A DNA stretch of 64,000 nt from JBFLYN01 sp040756655 (GCA_040756655.1 JBFLYN010000001.1:62001-126000), one strand, 5' to 3'; positions 33,327 through 41,228 are shown, counted from the first letter of the stretch. Translations and numbers: made by a program. The notes: generated by a model not told the origin, from the sequence alone.

Positions 33327-33356
33327 GCCGGGCTGTCGTCGCCACGGCAGCCCGGC
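33327..33356 (+). terminator. Hairpin between AOR and MoaD-like genes
   Basis: GCCGGGCTG (33327-33335) pairs with CAGCCCGGC (33348-33356), a nine-base stem. No U-tract follows, and the MoaD-like gene starts 24 bases later, so partial termination or mRNA processing is more likely than a full stop. Confidence 0.45.
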
Positions 33357-33379
33357 TACTATCGCCGGGGAGGTGAAGC

Positions 33380-33616
33380 ATGAAAGTTACCCTGCTGGTG
33401 TACGGGCACACGCGCGAGTATTTCCCGGGCCGCGCCGAGCGGCACGAGATCGAACTGCCCGGCCCGTTGAGCGTGGAAGAGATCCTCAGTAAGCTCCTGA
33501 AGGTGGACCCCGCCCTGGTCATGGCGGTGATGGCGGGGGGAAGGCGGTACCCCAAGAGCTATGTGCCGCAGGATGGGGAGGAAGTGGTTCTCCTGTCGCC
33601 GGCCGCCGGCGGGTAG
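33380..33616 (+). CDS. MoaD/ThiS-family sulfur carrier
   Basis: The 78-residue protein has the beta-grasp fold pattern of MoaD/ThiS (MKVTLLVYGHTREYFPGRAE; LSVEEILSKLLKVDPALVMA) and ends in AAGG, the C-terminal Gly-Gly that carries sulfur as a thiocarboxylate. MoaD-type proteins supply the dithiolene sulfurs of molybdopterin and tungstopterin. Its place directly after the tungsten AOR gene matches AorD of Aromatoleum, so it probably serves that enzyme's cofactor. ATG 33380 follows GGGGAGGTGAAGC. Confidence 0.88.
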   Translation: MKVTLLVYGHTREYFPGRAERHEIELPGPLSVEEILSKLLKVDPALVMAVMAGGRRYPKSYVPQDGEEVVLLSPAAGG

Positions 33617-33699
33617 CTTGATGCCTCCAGCCTGGCGGGAGCATACTGGCGCCGGGCTGTTCCCATTTCCAGGGAAATACCGGAAGGAGCCGTGATGAT

Positions 33700-34560
33700 A
33701 TGAATCTTGCCCACCAGCCTGATCCATCCCGGTCCCAGATGATCCGGCGCGGCCTGCCCCGGTGGTGCGCCGTAGCCATGGCCCTGGGTCTATACGTGGC
33801 CTGCTACATGCTGTCCATCTGGTCGGGCACTCATGTATTCGCGTTCTTCGGCCTCCTCGGCGTTATTGCGGCGCTGGTGGTGACCATCACTCACGCCGGG
33901 GAGCTCCAGAGGCGTGATTACTGGATATCCGCCGCCCTGGGAGCCGTCGTCCTGATCGCTGCCATTCCCGGGCACCCAAGTGCAGCCGCAGATGGGGTAG
34001 TGTGCGCAGTGCTGACGGCGCTGCCGTTACTGGCCGGGATCGCGCTCTGGCGTAGAAACCGCCTGGGAGCCCGCTCACGCCTGGCCGATGGAGGCCCGGT
34101 AACCGCCCTCATGCGCAGTCTCCTGCTGGGGATCGCCGTTGCAGTGCCCTGGGTGGCCTATACGGTGGCGCGTTCCGTCTACCTTGGTCACACCCGGATC
34201 CAGCTAGTTCCTTCTCTCGGAGCTGCTCTGGTCATGCTCCGCCCCGGTATCATGGAAGAAGCCCTTTTCAGGTTCTTCTGGCCCAACCTGCTTCTCGCCC
34301 TGGCCCGGCCCGGGTCAGGCGCGACGGGAGGTCGCATGTGGACACGATTCGTCTTCGTCCTCTTTGCCATCCTACACGGGTTTGCGCATCCAGGGCCAGC
34401 CCTTCTAGTCGATCCATGGTCGGCTATCCCCAGGGTCATGGCCTGGAGCCTCTTTTATGGGCTGCCTCTGGTCTGGCTGGCGCTCAGGCGAGACGTCGAG
34501 GCGGCCATGGCCTGCCATTGGCTTTTGAACTTTGGCCCCATGGCTCTTGGGGTGGTGTAG
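33700..34560 (+). CDS. CPBP-family intramembrane metalloprotease
   Basis: The 286-residue protein has about eight membrane segments and the CPBP motifs PGIMEEALFRFFWPNLLLAL near residue 185, FAILHGFAH near residue 226 and MACHWLLNFG near residue 268. It is unrelated in detail to the CPBP protein at 2283, being longer with an extra N-terminal helix set. ATG 33700 follows GGAAGGAG. Its target is unknown; it does not clearly belong to the AOR cluster before it. Confidence 0.82.
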   Translation: MNLAHQPDPSRSQMIRRGLPRWCAVAMALGLYVACYMLSIWSGTHVFAFFGLLGVIAALVVTITHAGELQRRDYWISAALGAVVLIAAIPGHPSAAADGVVCAVLTALPLLAGIALWRRNRLGARSRLADGGPVTALMRSLLLGIAVAVPWVAYTVARSVYLGHTRIQLVPSLGAALVMLRPGIMEEALFRFFWPNLLLALARPGSGATGGRMWTRFVFVLFAILHGFAHPGPALLVDPWSAIPRVMAWSLFYGLPLVWLALRRDVEAAMACHWLLNFGPMALGVV

Positions 34561-34903
34561 GGCGTGCGGTTGGTGCTGATGATCGGCCCTGAGGGCCCGT
34601 GTCAGGGTTTGACGAAGGAGCCTATACCAGATCAGAGGCCGGGGGAGGAAAAGCTCCAGGACCACATGGGGTTACAGGGCTTCTAACCCGCGGTGTATGT
34701 TCGCGATAACCCCATCGAACACCACTAACGTAGAGCCGACCTAGGGTGGACGACCTGACCAGTCGTACCTGCTGTTAGCGTTCTAAGGGCAAGGCCCGGC
34801 TGAATGGCGTTGACCCTCCTGAAAGCCGGGGAGGGGGAGAGCCGCCGGTGCGATAAGGCACGCCATGCAGGGCAGATGCTGAGGTGCCGGGTGGCTGGTA
34901 AAG
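34561..34903. other. Intergenic stretch without a recognised gene
   Basis: No ORF with a ribosome site or homology was seen in these 343 bases. They separate the CPBP gene (+) from the MerR gene (-), whose stops face each other. CGGCTGAAT...GCCGGGGAGG stretches are GC-rich but give no convincing terminator. Confidence 0.5.
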
Positions 34904-35323
34904 TCACAGATCCCGGGCCGGAAGGTCGGTCCTTTCGATGATCCCGCAGATCCTCCCGCTGGGTTCTCCCAGCTGGGCCTGGTCGAGGCGCCTGGACAGT
35001 TCATCTCGGAACTGAGTCATCTCGCGGATCCGGAGGTCGAATTCATCAATGCGCCGCCGGACCAGACGGATGAGTTGGGCACAGGGAGCTTGTCCCGAGG
35101 CGCTCAGTTCCAGGAGGTCGCGTATCTCCTGTAGTGACAGGCCGAAGAGCTTGGCCTGCGCGATGAAGCGCAGGCCGTGCACGTGCTCTTCGGAATACAG
35201 ACGATAGCCCGTGGCGCTCCTCTGGGGCTTGGGCAGCAAGCCAGCATGCTCGTAGTAGCGGATGGTGCGCACCGCCACTCTCGTACGGCGGCTCAGCTCG
35301 CCAATGTAGAAAGCCTCTGACAC
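34904..35323 (-). CDS. MerR-family regulator, probably metal or thiol responsive
   Basis: The 139-residue protein has a complete winged helix-turn-helix (YIGELSRRTRVAVRTIRYYE; TGYRLYSEEHVHGLRFIAQA) and a long dimer helix, then cysteines at APCAQLI (about residue 80) and GRICGIIE (about residue 128), as in metal-sensing MerR/ZntR-type proteins. GTG 35323 follows GGAGGGGTATGG. It lies 19 bases downstream of the thioredoxin-fold gene and is cotranscribed with it from a promoter with a MerR-type operator, suggesting autoregulation. The inducer could be mercury, another soft metal, or an oxidant. Confidence 0.88.
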   Translation of the reverse strand: MSEAFYIGELSRRTRVAVRTIRYYEHAGLLPKPQRSATGYRLYSEEHVHGLRFIAQAKLFGLSLQEIRDLLELSASGQAPCAQLIRLVRRRIDEFDLRIREMTQFRDELSRRLDQAQLGEPSGRICGIIERTDLPARDL

Positions 35324-35342
35324 CCATACCCCTCCCAGAAGC

Positions 35343-35624
35343 CTATATGCAACACCGCCCGACCCCGGCCGCCAGCAGCAGCTCCCGGGAGACAGGTTCT
35401 TGACTCTGGCAGCACTGGACCAGCTTGCCGTCTATCACCACGGCCGGAACCCGCGCAATGCCGTAGGCTGCCGCCTTGCCCGGGCCCTCGTTGCTGGCAC
35501 ACCCACAGCTGAGATCGTAGACCACGACTTCCCACTGCTCGCAGGCCAGTTCCTGTACGAGCTTCACCGCATCCCGGCATACTGGGCAGCCAGCGCTGAA
35601 TACCTCAACCTTTCGCTTGACCAT
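35343..35624 (-). CDS. Small thioredoxin-fold protein with extra cysteines
   Basis: The 93-residue protein has a thioredoxin/glutaredoxin-like fold with the redox motif CPVC near residue 13 (VEVFSAGCPVCRDAVKLVQE) and a cis-proline region YGIARVPAVVIDGK. Unusually, it has additional paired cysteines: SCGC near residue 40, CCQS near residue 71, and CC just before the end. These could bind a metal. Similar genes sit beside MerR-type regulators in Firmicutes metal-response operons. ATG 35624 follows AAAGGGAGGG. It is the first gene of the pair. Confidence 0.75.
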   Translation of the reverse strand: MVKRKVEVFSAGCPVCRDAVKLVQELACEQWEVVVYDLSCGCASNEGPGKAAAYGIARVPAVVIDGKLVQCCQSQEPVSRELLLAAGVGRCCI

Positions 35625-35665
35625 TTCGCGCCCTCCCTTTCAGTGTCCTCCAGGTTTCCGATTGT

Positions 35666-35697
35666 ATCATAGACGCTCCAGCTAGATGGAGAGTCAA
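35666..35697 (-). promoter_or_regulatory. MerR-type promoter and operator
   Basis: On the - strand, TTGACT (-35, 35692-35697) and TATGAT (-10, 35666-35671) are separated by 20 bases, the long spacing typical of MerR-activated promoters. The spacer region (35672-35695) is a dyad: GACTCTCCA and TGGAGCGTC match in eight of nine positions around TCTAGC. It drives the thioredoxin-fold and MerR genes. Confidence 0.85.
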
Positions 35698-36599
35698 GAC
35701 CCTTCGTAAAGCCAGATATAGGAAAAATGAGAAAGGGGGGAGGAGAGAGAGCACGGGCGTGAACTGTTGCCACGAGCAACGCCGAGTTGAGAGTCCCACT
35801 TGGCCCGGTGGTGTACACCAGCTTTGCGGTCAGCCGGGTGATACTCGCGTAGAGCGTGTGCTCCGGGGGCACCCGGAGGGACCCGACGGTAGGTTGCACA
35901 GTCGATCCGGGCATCCCCGGAGGGGCCCTCCCGATGAGTCCGTGGAGTCAGATCTCTATAACGTCCTATAATATTTCTTATGTTAACCATAGTTCACAAC
36001 TGAGCAAGTCCGCTCGATTTTCCACTTATAAGGTGGGATTTAGCATGCAGGTGCGCATTTCCAGGCGAAAGGGCTGGATATGCATTTTGAGCACGACCGT
36101 GCCCCGCAGAGCGGGTTTTCTTCATCTACAACGACGGCGTCGGGCAACGCCTCGGCATCTACATGGAGTGCCCACGCCGCTCGCGACCTCGACTGTCAGG
36201 TGCGGCAGCACTTGGGCAACGAGTTTCGTCAGGAGCGGCTCCGGGAGCCTATACTTAACCTTGGGCACTGGTCTATCGCTCGTCCTAGGTCATCCTAGTG
36301 AGCCTTCCGCAAAACCCCTGCTAGAGATGGCCTGAGCACGACTCAGAGAAGACGGGTGGGAGCGACAAAGGGCCCGCGACTTAGGACAAGCTTAAAGAAG
36401 CCCCGGCAAGTCCCGTTGGCCTCTGCCGGCACTTCCTCGCTGGGGCACTCGAGGCCCCCATCCTTCTGTGAAGGCCTTCACAAAGTCCCGGGGCCGGGTG
36501 ATGTCGCCTTCCTGCTCATGCACAGCGGGGGTCTCCCGGGTTGTGGTCGTCGACCAGCTTTTCCCGGCCCTCTCCCGGCATCCACTCCGGGACCCGGTT
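35698..36599. other. Degraded or non-coding stretch
   Basis: About 900 bases hold no intact gene that I can defend. One frame at about 36100-36180 gives FFIYNDGVGQRLGIYMECP, and another at 36080-36298 gives DLDCQVRQHLGNEFRQERL, which look like fragments of real protein in different frames, so a decayed gene on the + strand is possible. AT-rich sequence near 35960-35990 could be a promoter. Nothing else was recognised. Confidence 0.35.
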
Positions 36600-37382
36600 C
36601 TAGAGTCGCAGCAGCTGTTCCAAACCATAATAGTAGCGCCCGGTGCCCGCCAGTTGCTTAATCGCCAAGAGGACACCGGGTATGAAGGAAAGCCGGTCAG
36701 TCACCTCGTGGTGCAGGATGAGGCGTTCGCCCGGGCTCGAGAAGAAGACATCATGCCGGGCGACGAAACCTGCGAGCCGGAGGCTATGCACAGGAACTCC
36801 CTCCACGGTTTCGCCGCGCGCCGGTTGTGAAGGTGCCTCCCGGCTCCCTGTGGCCCGGTCGGTCAGGGCTTCTGCCAGCCGCACAGCCGTTCCCGACGGG
36901 GCATCCAGCTTCTCTGGACGGTGCGTCTCCACGATCTCCCGGGTTCGAAAGTGCGATGCAGCCAGCGCGGCAAACTTGATCAGTAAGAGGGCGCCAATAC
37001 TGAAATTGGGCGCTACCAGAACTGCGCGGCCAGTATGAGCACTGAGTTCCTGCAACTCCAGAAGGTCGCCAGCAGACAAGCCGGTAGTGCCGATCACCGC
37101 GTCGGCGCCTGCCCCCAGGGCTTCCCTGGCGTTTGCCATGGCCGCGGAGGCACGCGTGAAGTCGACCATTACATCAACCGGTCCGGCGGAAAGAAGTGAT
37201 ACCAGGTCATGGCACACGGTCAGCCCCACTGGCTGGGTGCCGGTCAAAATCCCCAAGTCTACACCAGCACTGGCACCCGGGTCGACGCCACCGGCCAGGT
37301 GCAGTTCTGGGTCATCCAGCACCGCCCGGGTCACGGCGCGGCCCATCTGGCCGCCTGCACCACACACTGCAACTCTTAGCAA
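36600..37382 (-). CDS. dapB: 4-hydroxy-tetrahydrodipicolinate reductase
   Basis: DapB reduces the cyclic dapA product with NAD(P)H on the way to diaminopimelate, lysine and, in spore formers, dipicolinate. The 260-residue protein has the nucleotide-binding VAVCGAGGQMGRAV at its start, VMVDFTRASA, VIGTTGLSA, VLVAPNFSIGALLL and IVETHRPEKLDAPSGTA with the catalytic His and Lys. The second His of the usual HH pair is Arg. TTG 37382 is six bases after GGGGGGAG; TTG 37397 is an alternative. No other lysine genes are adjacent. Confidence 0.93.
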   Translation of the reverse strand: MLRVAVCGAGGQMGRAVTRAVLDDPELHLAGGVDPGASAGVDLGILTGTQPVGLTVCHDLVSLLSAGPVDVMVDFTRASAAMANAREALGAGADAVIGTTGLSAGDLLELQELSAHTGRAVLVAPNFSIGALLLIKFAALAASHFRTREIVETHRPEKLDAPSGTAVRLAEALTDRATGSREAPSQPARGETVEGVPVHSLRLAGFVARHDVFFSSPGERLILHHEVTDRLSFIPGVLLAIKQLAGTGRYYYGLEQLLRL

Positions 37383-37611
37383 CTCCGCTCCCCCCAATCC
37401 ACGTTATCCCATGCCAACCCATCGTCGGTCCAAGAACACAGATGCTTCCCGTAACGTCTTATGCAACAAGGTCTATAGGCTATTCATCCGGCATGGCCAC
37501 CACTCCTCTCCCCTCCACGAAGTTTTGCTGCAGGCAGTGGCTGGAACTATTCCGGCTCCGGCTCGTGACTACATTGCGTATTGAGCTGCCCACTTGGAGG
37601 TGCATCCGCCT

Positions 37612-38422
37612 TTGCCTAAGCGCAGAGTCGCATTCATCCTGCTAGCGGCCGTGACCCTGGGCTGTCGCGGTACACCGGACGCAGCTGCCCACGGGACCGT
37701 CCCTGCCCCACTCAGAAACAGCCGAGAGTCTGAAGCTTCCCGTGGTAGTGTACTTCGTACAGGATGACCGGCTAGTGCCCGTCGAGCGCATCGCCATGCT
37801 CTTGCTGCCGACCCGGGAAGAGTGGCGATTCCGGGCGGTGGAGGTTCTGCTGCAGGGTCCCCCTGAGGCCCAGCAGCGAGCCGGTCTGATCAGCCTGCTC
37901 CTGGCTGGGATCGGACTGAACAGCGTAAGAATGCAGCGCCCCTTTACGTGGCTGGACCTGGACGATGGCCTGGACCGGCTTAAGAGATCCGGTGCTTGGT
38001 TAGCGCTGAACCAGCTGGTGTACACGGTGACCGAGTTTCCGGGCATAGCGCCTGTTACATTGCTGGTGAACGGAGAAAACGTCGGAAACCCTGTCCGTCC
38101 TCTCGGTGCCGATCTCATGATGTTCAATATCCCGACCACGAGGGATCTGGATGCTGGCTACCTGACAGCGCTGACCCCGGTTGGCGTCCTTGACCTGTTC
38201 ATTGGCGTCATCCCCGACACTGCTCGCATGTGGGAACCAATGAGCGAGTCCATGCGGGCCCAGTACGGCTCTCCTCATGGCATTGACGGGACGGCCTTTG
38301 CCGAGGGCCTGGGCTCGTGGGTAGGTTACGTGGTGGAAGCTTTGAACTACGCGGGTAACGCTGCCTCGATCACCATTGCCAAAGAAGTCGAACTTGAGGG
38401 AATGATGGAGTACGCCCAGTAA
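37612..38422 (+). pseudogene. GerMN-domain lipoprotein, frameshifted
   Basis: TTG 37612, nine bases after GGAGGTG, starts a lipoprotein signal peptide (PKRRVAFILLAAVTLGC) with the lipobox Cys near 37663. The mature part is in another frame: LKLPVVVYFVQDDRLVPVER and LNQLVYTVTEFPGIAPVTLL match the GerMN domain found in spore germination and cell-wall lipoproteins. The frames must change between about 37665 and 37740. The C-terminal third (from about 38100) is not recognised. The remainder of the gene is well preserved, so either a recent mutation or a sequence error is likely. Confidence 0.7.
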
Positions 38423-38431
38423 CGTGCTCTC

Positions 38432-38956
38432 ATGGTGCTGGAGGCTGGTGGCTGGAAGTGGAGCGGGGTGAGTCCTCCATGTAGCAAAGAGGCCCAAGCA
38501 CCGCTCTTTGAGTTGCGTGGCCAGCCCGGTCTTACCCTCAGCTGGCTGGAAGACCTGCCGTCATATTTCCGGGTCCAGGGGTGGCTAGCTGGTCGGGCTG
38601 GCCACAGATGCGGTGGTGGTAGTGGACGCTGCCAGTGGCAAGTCCACTTTAGGTGGCACGAGCCGACGCTTCCCAAAGGCAGCACCTGGTCCAGCCAACG
38701 GGCGATGCTGGCCTGGGCCGGGTCTGGTGGTGTCCCGATAGCAGCCACATCCTCTACTCCCTGGCGTACGAGTGGGATACCCGGTGGTTTGTGCTGAATA
38801 TCAAAAGCGGCCAGGAGGCCCCGGTTCCGCCAAGGAACGCCGGGGATCAAGTGGACGACACCGGGTTACCATAAAGCTACCCAGCTGGCTCGTCCGCAGA
38901 CTACCCGAATGGGCCCAAGATCGGGTGCTGCTCACCACCCGGCCCTACTCCCTACC
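38432..38956 (+). pseudogene. Remnant of a beta-propeller-like coding region
   Basis: Several short frames on the + strand look coding but cannot be joined without shifts: APLFELRGQPGLTLSWLED (about 38500), WWCPDSSHILYSLAYEWDTR (about 38730) and LNIKSGQEAPVP (about 38790), then IKLPSWLVRRLPEWAQDRVL (about 38870). The second and third resemble WD40/TolB-like propeller blades. The remnant may be the former 3' part of the GerMN lipoprotein gene or a separate lost gene. Confidence 0.45.
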
Positions 38957-39682
38957 TCAACGCACTGTCCGCCTCCGGCTGCGGGAGGTGGACCCCAGTG
39001 CGAGCAAGGCCAGGGCGCCCAAGGCCAGCATCAGCACTTGCATGGCGGAGAGAAACCCGAGCATGGGGCTCTCCCGGAAGAACTCGACGACAAAGCGCAG
39101 CCCGGCGTAGAGCAGGAGGTAGAGGGCAAACAGCCGCCCCCGTGCCAGCTCTTTCCGCTTATGCCACAGGATGAGAAACATAATTCCTGCTCCTATCGCC
39201 GAGTAGTACTGAACCGGGTGCCGGAATTCGCCGTAGACCGGGACAGCCCACGGCACGGTAGTTACTTTCCCGTAGATATCGCAGCCCAGCCGCGCCACGG
39301 CGTACCCGGCAGCCAAGGCCGGAGCAGCCACGTCCGCCAGGGTGGCGAAATCCGTGTCGAGCCTTCGGTACTGGTAATACGCAGCGCCCACACCACCTAG
39401 GACGGCGCCAGCAAAGGAAAGACCGCCCTGCCACACCATGAACACCTCAAGTGGTGTACGCAGGTAATGTCCCAGGTTTAGAAGCACGTAAAGCACCCGA
39501 GCGCCGGCAATGCCAACCAGAACCGACCACAGGAGCGCGTCTATCACCGGCTCATGTCGCACCCTCCGCCGCCGGCATTCCAGCCGGACCAAAAGGAGGC
39601 CTACGGCAATCCCGGCAGCGATGGTGAGGCCAAAAAGGTTCAGCTGCAGCGGTCCGAGGAAGAAGATGACTGGCTTGGACAA
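38957..39682 (-). CDS. lgt: Prolipoprotein diacylglyceryl transferase
   Basis: Lgt attaches diacylglycerol to the lipobox Cys of pre-lipoproteins at the membrane. The 241-residue protein has seven hydrophobic segments and the family signature region APALAAGYAVARLGCDIYG with the conserved Arg, preceded by VWQGGLSFAGAVLGGVGAAY, and HPVQYYSAI and RFVVEFFRESP later. It is a fairly divergent but complete member. TTG 39682 follows GGAGGGGTATAAA. It is the nearest gene to the lipoprotein remnant at 37612, but transcribed oppositely. Confidence 0.88.
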   Translation of the reverse strand: MSKPVIFFLGPLQLNLFGLTIAAGIAVGLLLVRLECRRRRVRHEPVIDALLWSVLVGIAGARVLYVLLNLGHYLRTPLEVFMVWQGGLSFAGAVLGGVGAAYYQYRRLDTDFATLADVAAPALAAGYAVARLGCDIYGKVTTVPWAVPVYGEFRHPVQYYSAIGAGIMFLILWHKRKELARGRLFALYLLLYAGLRFVVEFFRESPMLGFLSAMQVLMLALGALALLALGSTSRSRRRTVR

Positions 39683-39790
39683 TTTATACCCCTCCAGGGT
39701 ATCATGATGTCACCTAAGTATAGAACGGTGTTGCAGGAAACGTCAAGCGGTGTTGGTCTCTGACAAGTGCCGGTTGCACCAGTCGAAAAG

Positions 39791-39814
39791 CAAAACGCGC
39801 CGGTTTGCCGGCGC
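39791..39814 (-). terminator. Rho-independent terminator (- strand)
   Basis: GCGCCGG (39797-39803) pairs with CCGGCGC (39808-39814) around a four-base loop. On the - strand the hairpin is followed by GTTTTGCTTTTC. It lies 16 bases past the stop of the small gene 39830-40093. Confidence 0.75.
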
Positions 39815-39829
39815 AAGGCAGGCCTCGTA

Positions 39830-40093
39830 TTAGCTGGGTGGGTAGCGCCATTCGTGAGGAAATCCGTCACTCCGGCGGTATTCACAGGGCTGCCAGAAGA
39901 ACGTGTTCTCTTCGTGGGGTGGCCATGGCTGCACGTCATGATGGGTTTCTTCAAACGGTAACCGGGCCGAGTGCCGGTGGAAAACTGCAGCTTCTGGCCA
40001 GTGTTCATAGAGGTAGGGTAACTCGTGTTCTTCAAAAAACGGGATCACGTGAGGATAGTCAGGATCATGGTTGCCCGTCAACTCATTCAACAT
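39830..40093 (-). CDS. Hypothetical small acidic, aromatic-rich protein
   Basis: The 87-residue protein is not recognised. It is rich in Pro, His, Glu and aromatic residues (HVIPFFEEHELPYLYEHWPE; TFFWQPCEYRRSDGFPHEW). ATG 40093 is seven bases after GAGGTG, and a good terminator follows at 39791-39814, which together suggest a real monocistronic gene or the last gene after the LysM gene. There is no signal peptide. A spore-coat or surface role is only a guess based on composition. Confidence 0.6.
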   Translation of the reverse strand: MLNELTGNHDPDYPHVIPFFEEHELPYLYEHWPEAAVFHRHSARLPFEETHHDVQPWPPHEENTFFWQPCEYRRSDGFPHEWRYPPS

Positions 40094-40163
40094 GCTCAAC
40101 ACCTCGCCAGCCTAGCTTGCGCTCCTGGCCCCCCATATTATGCAAAGACCAGAAACTACCCGG

Positions 40164-40454
40164 TCACCGGGATGGCACTACTAGCACCTGGCCTGGGTAT
40201 ATGTTGGTTGACTCTAGCTGGTTCATGACCCGGATCTTCCAGACCAGATTCCTGATGTCGGTCCTAGCATCTCCCCAACGTCGAGCGATGTCCCACAGGG
40301 TGTCACCAGCCTGCACTACCACTGTGTGGTACGCCGTCTCTTGCGTGGCCAGCACTTGCCGGACACCGGCCGTAGCCCCGGTGGCCAACAGCGTGAGGAC
40401 TAGGGTCAGCAGGATGGCGAGCCTCGTCCGCTTTGACGACCTCTGCTTTCTCAA
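40164..40454 (-). CDS. LysM-domain membrane protein, YneA-like
   Basis: The 96-residue protein has an N-terminal membrane helix (RLAILLTLVLTLLATGATA) and a C-terminal LysM domain (YHTVVVQAGDTLWDIARRWG, then IYPGQVLVVPSR). Size, topology and position divergent from lexA match YneA, the SOS-induced cell division inhibitor of Bacillus. Two LexA-box-like palindromes lie in the shared intergenic region. TTG 40454 follows AGGTGGGGATCC; GTG 40466 is an alternative. It probably blocks septum formation during DNA damage. Confidence 0.78.
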   Translation of the reverse strand: MRKQRSSKRTRLAILLTLVLTLLATGATAGVRQVLATQETAYHTVVVQAGDTLWDIARRWGDARTDIRNLVWKIRVMNQLESTNIYPGQVLVVPSR

Positions 40455-40500
40455 CAGGATCCCCACCTTTGCCAAACAACTGTTCGTAGTAATCGTAACA

Positions 40501-40552
40501 CAAACGTACGTTTGGGTCAAGATGGTCCCGACAGAAATGAGAACTTATGTTT
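40501..40552. promoter_or_regulatory. Two LexA (SOS) box-like palindromes
   Basis: CAAACGTACGTTTG (40501-40514) is a perfect palindrome, and GAACTTATGTTT (40541-40552) fits the Gram-positive SOS box GAAC-N4-GTTC except for the last base. The second overlaps the -35 box of lexA. They lie between divergent lexA and the YneA-like gene and would let LexA repress both. Confidence 0.7.
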
Positions 40553-40579
40553 GAACTGGAAGGTAGGCCGTGGTATAAT
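40551..40579 (+). promoter_or_regulatory. Sigma-A promoter of lexA
   Basis: TTGAAC (40551-40556) and TATAAT (40574-40579) are exactly 17 bases apart, with TG before the -10. The -35 box overlaps the second SOS-box-like sequence. Confidence 0.85.
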
Positions 40580-40616
40580 GGGTGTTGGCAGGAGATGGAG
40601 AACAGGAGGGTTGGGA

Positions 40617-41228
40617 GTGGCAAGACAGGGACTTTCGCGTAAGCAAAAGCAGATCCTGGATTATATCAAGGACGCGGTACGTACCCGCGGCTATCCTCCC
40701 TCGGTCCGGGAAATCGGCGAATCAGTAGGCTTGAGGTCGAGCTCGACAGTCCACGGCCACCTGCTTCGCCTGGAAGAGAAGGGCTTTATCCGGCGTGATC
40801 CCACGAAGCCCCGGGCCATCGAGCTTCTTGATCCATCGGGCATGCGGCGGCCTGCTGTGGATGTGCCCTTGGTAGGGCAGATCACTGCCGGCGCGCCTAT
40901 CCTGGCTGTAGAGAACATCGAGGAGTTCTTTCCCATACCCGATGAGTTTGCCCGTGGCCATGAGGTGTTTCTTCTGAAGGTCAAGGGCGACAGCATGGTG
41001 GGAGCCGGGATTCTTGACGGTGATTACGTGGTCATAAGGCAGCAGGCCTCTGCCAGCAACGGTGACATTGTGGCGGCCCTGCTCGGCGACGAAGCTACGA
41101 TCAAGACCTTCTACCGTGACGCCAACGGAATCAGGCTGCAGCCTGAGAACGAAAGGTACGAACCCATAATCTCCTTGGACGTGCAGGTGCTTGGAAAGGT
41201 CGTGGGGCTATTCCGGCGGTTGGACTGA
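40617..41228 (+). CDS. lexA: LexA repressor
   Basis: LexA represses SOS genes and cleaves itself when RecA filaments form. The 203-residue protein has an N-terminal winged helix (LSRKQKQILDYIKDAVRTRG; SVREIGESVGLRSSSTVHGH), the Ala-Gly cleavage site in QITAGAPILA, the catalytic Ser in VKGDSMVGAGILDGD and the catalytic Lys in GDEATIKTFYR. GTG 40617 is six bases after GGAGGG. It ends 22 bases from the convergent ynbB gene. Confidence 0.96.
   Translation: MARQGLSRKQKQILDYIKDAVRTRGYPPSVREIGESVGLRSSSTVHGHLLRLEEKGFIRRDPTKPRAIELLDPSGMRRPAVDVPLVGQITAGAPILAVENIEEFFPIPDEFARGHEVFLLKVKGDSMVGAGILDGDYVVIRQQASASNGDIVAALLGDEATIKTFYRDANGIRLQPENERYEPIISLDVQVLGKVVGLFRRLD

Noticed and set aside
35925..35965. 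Sequence CGATGAGTCCGTG resembling a hammerhead ribozyme core
   Set aside because: The conserved CUGAUGA and GAAA elements are not both present and the required three stems cannot be drawn, so the match is chance.
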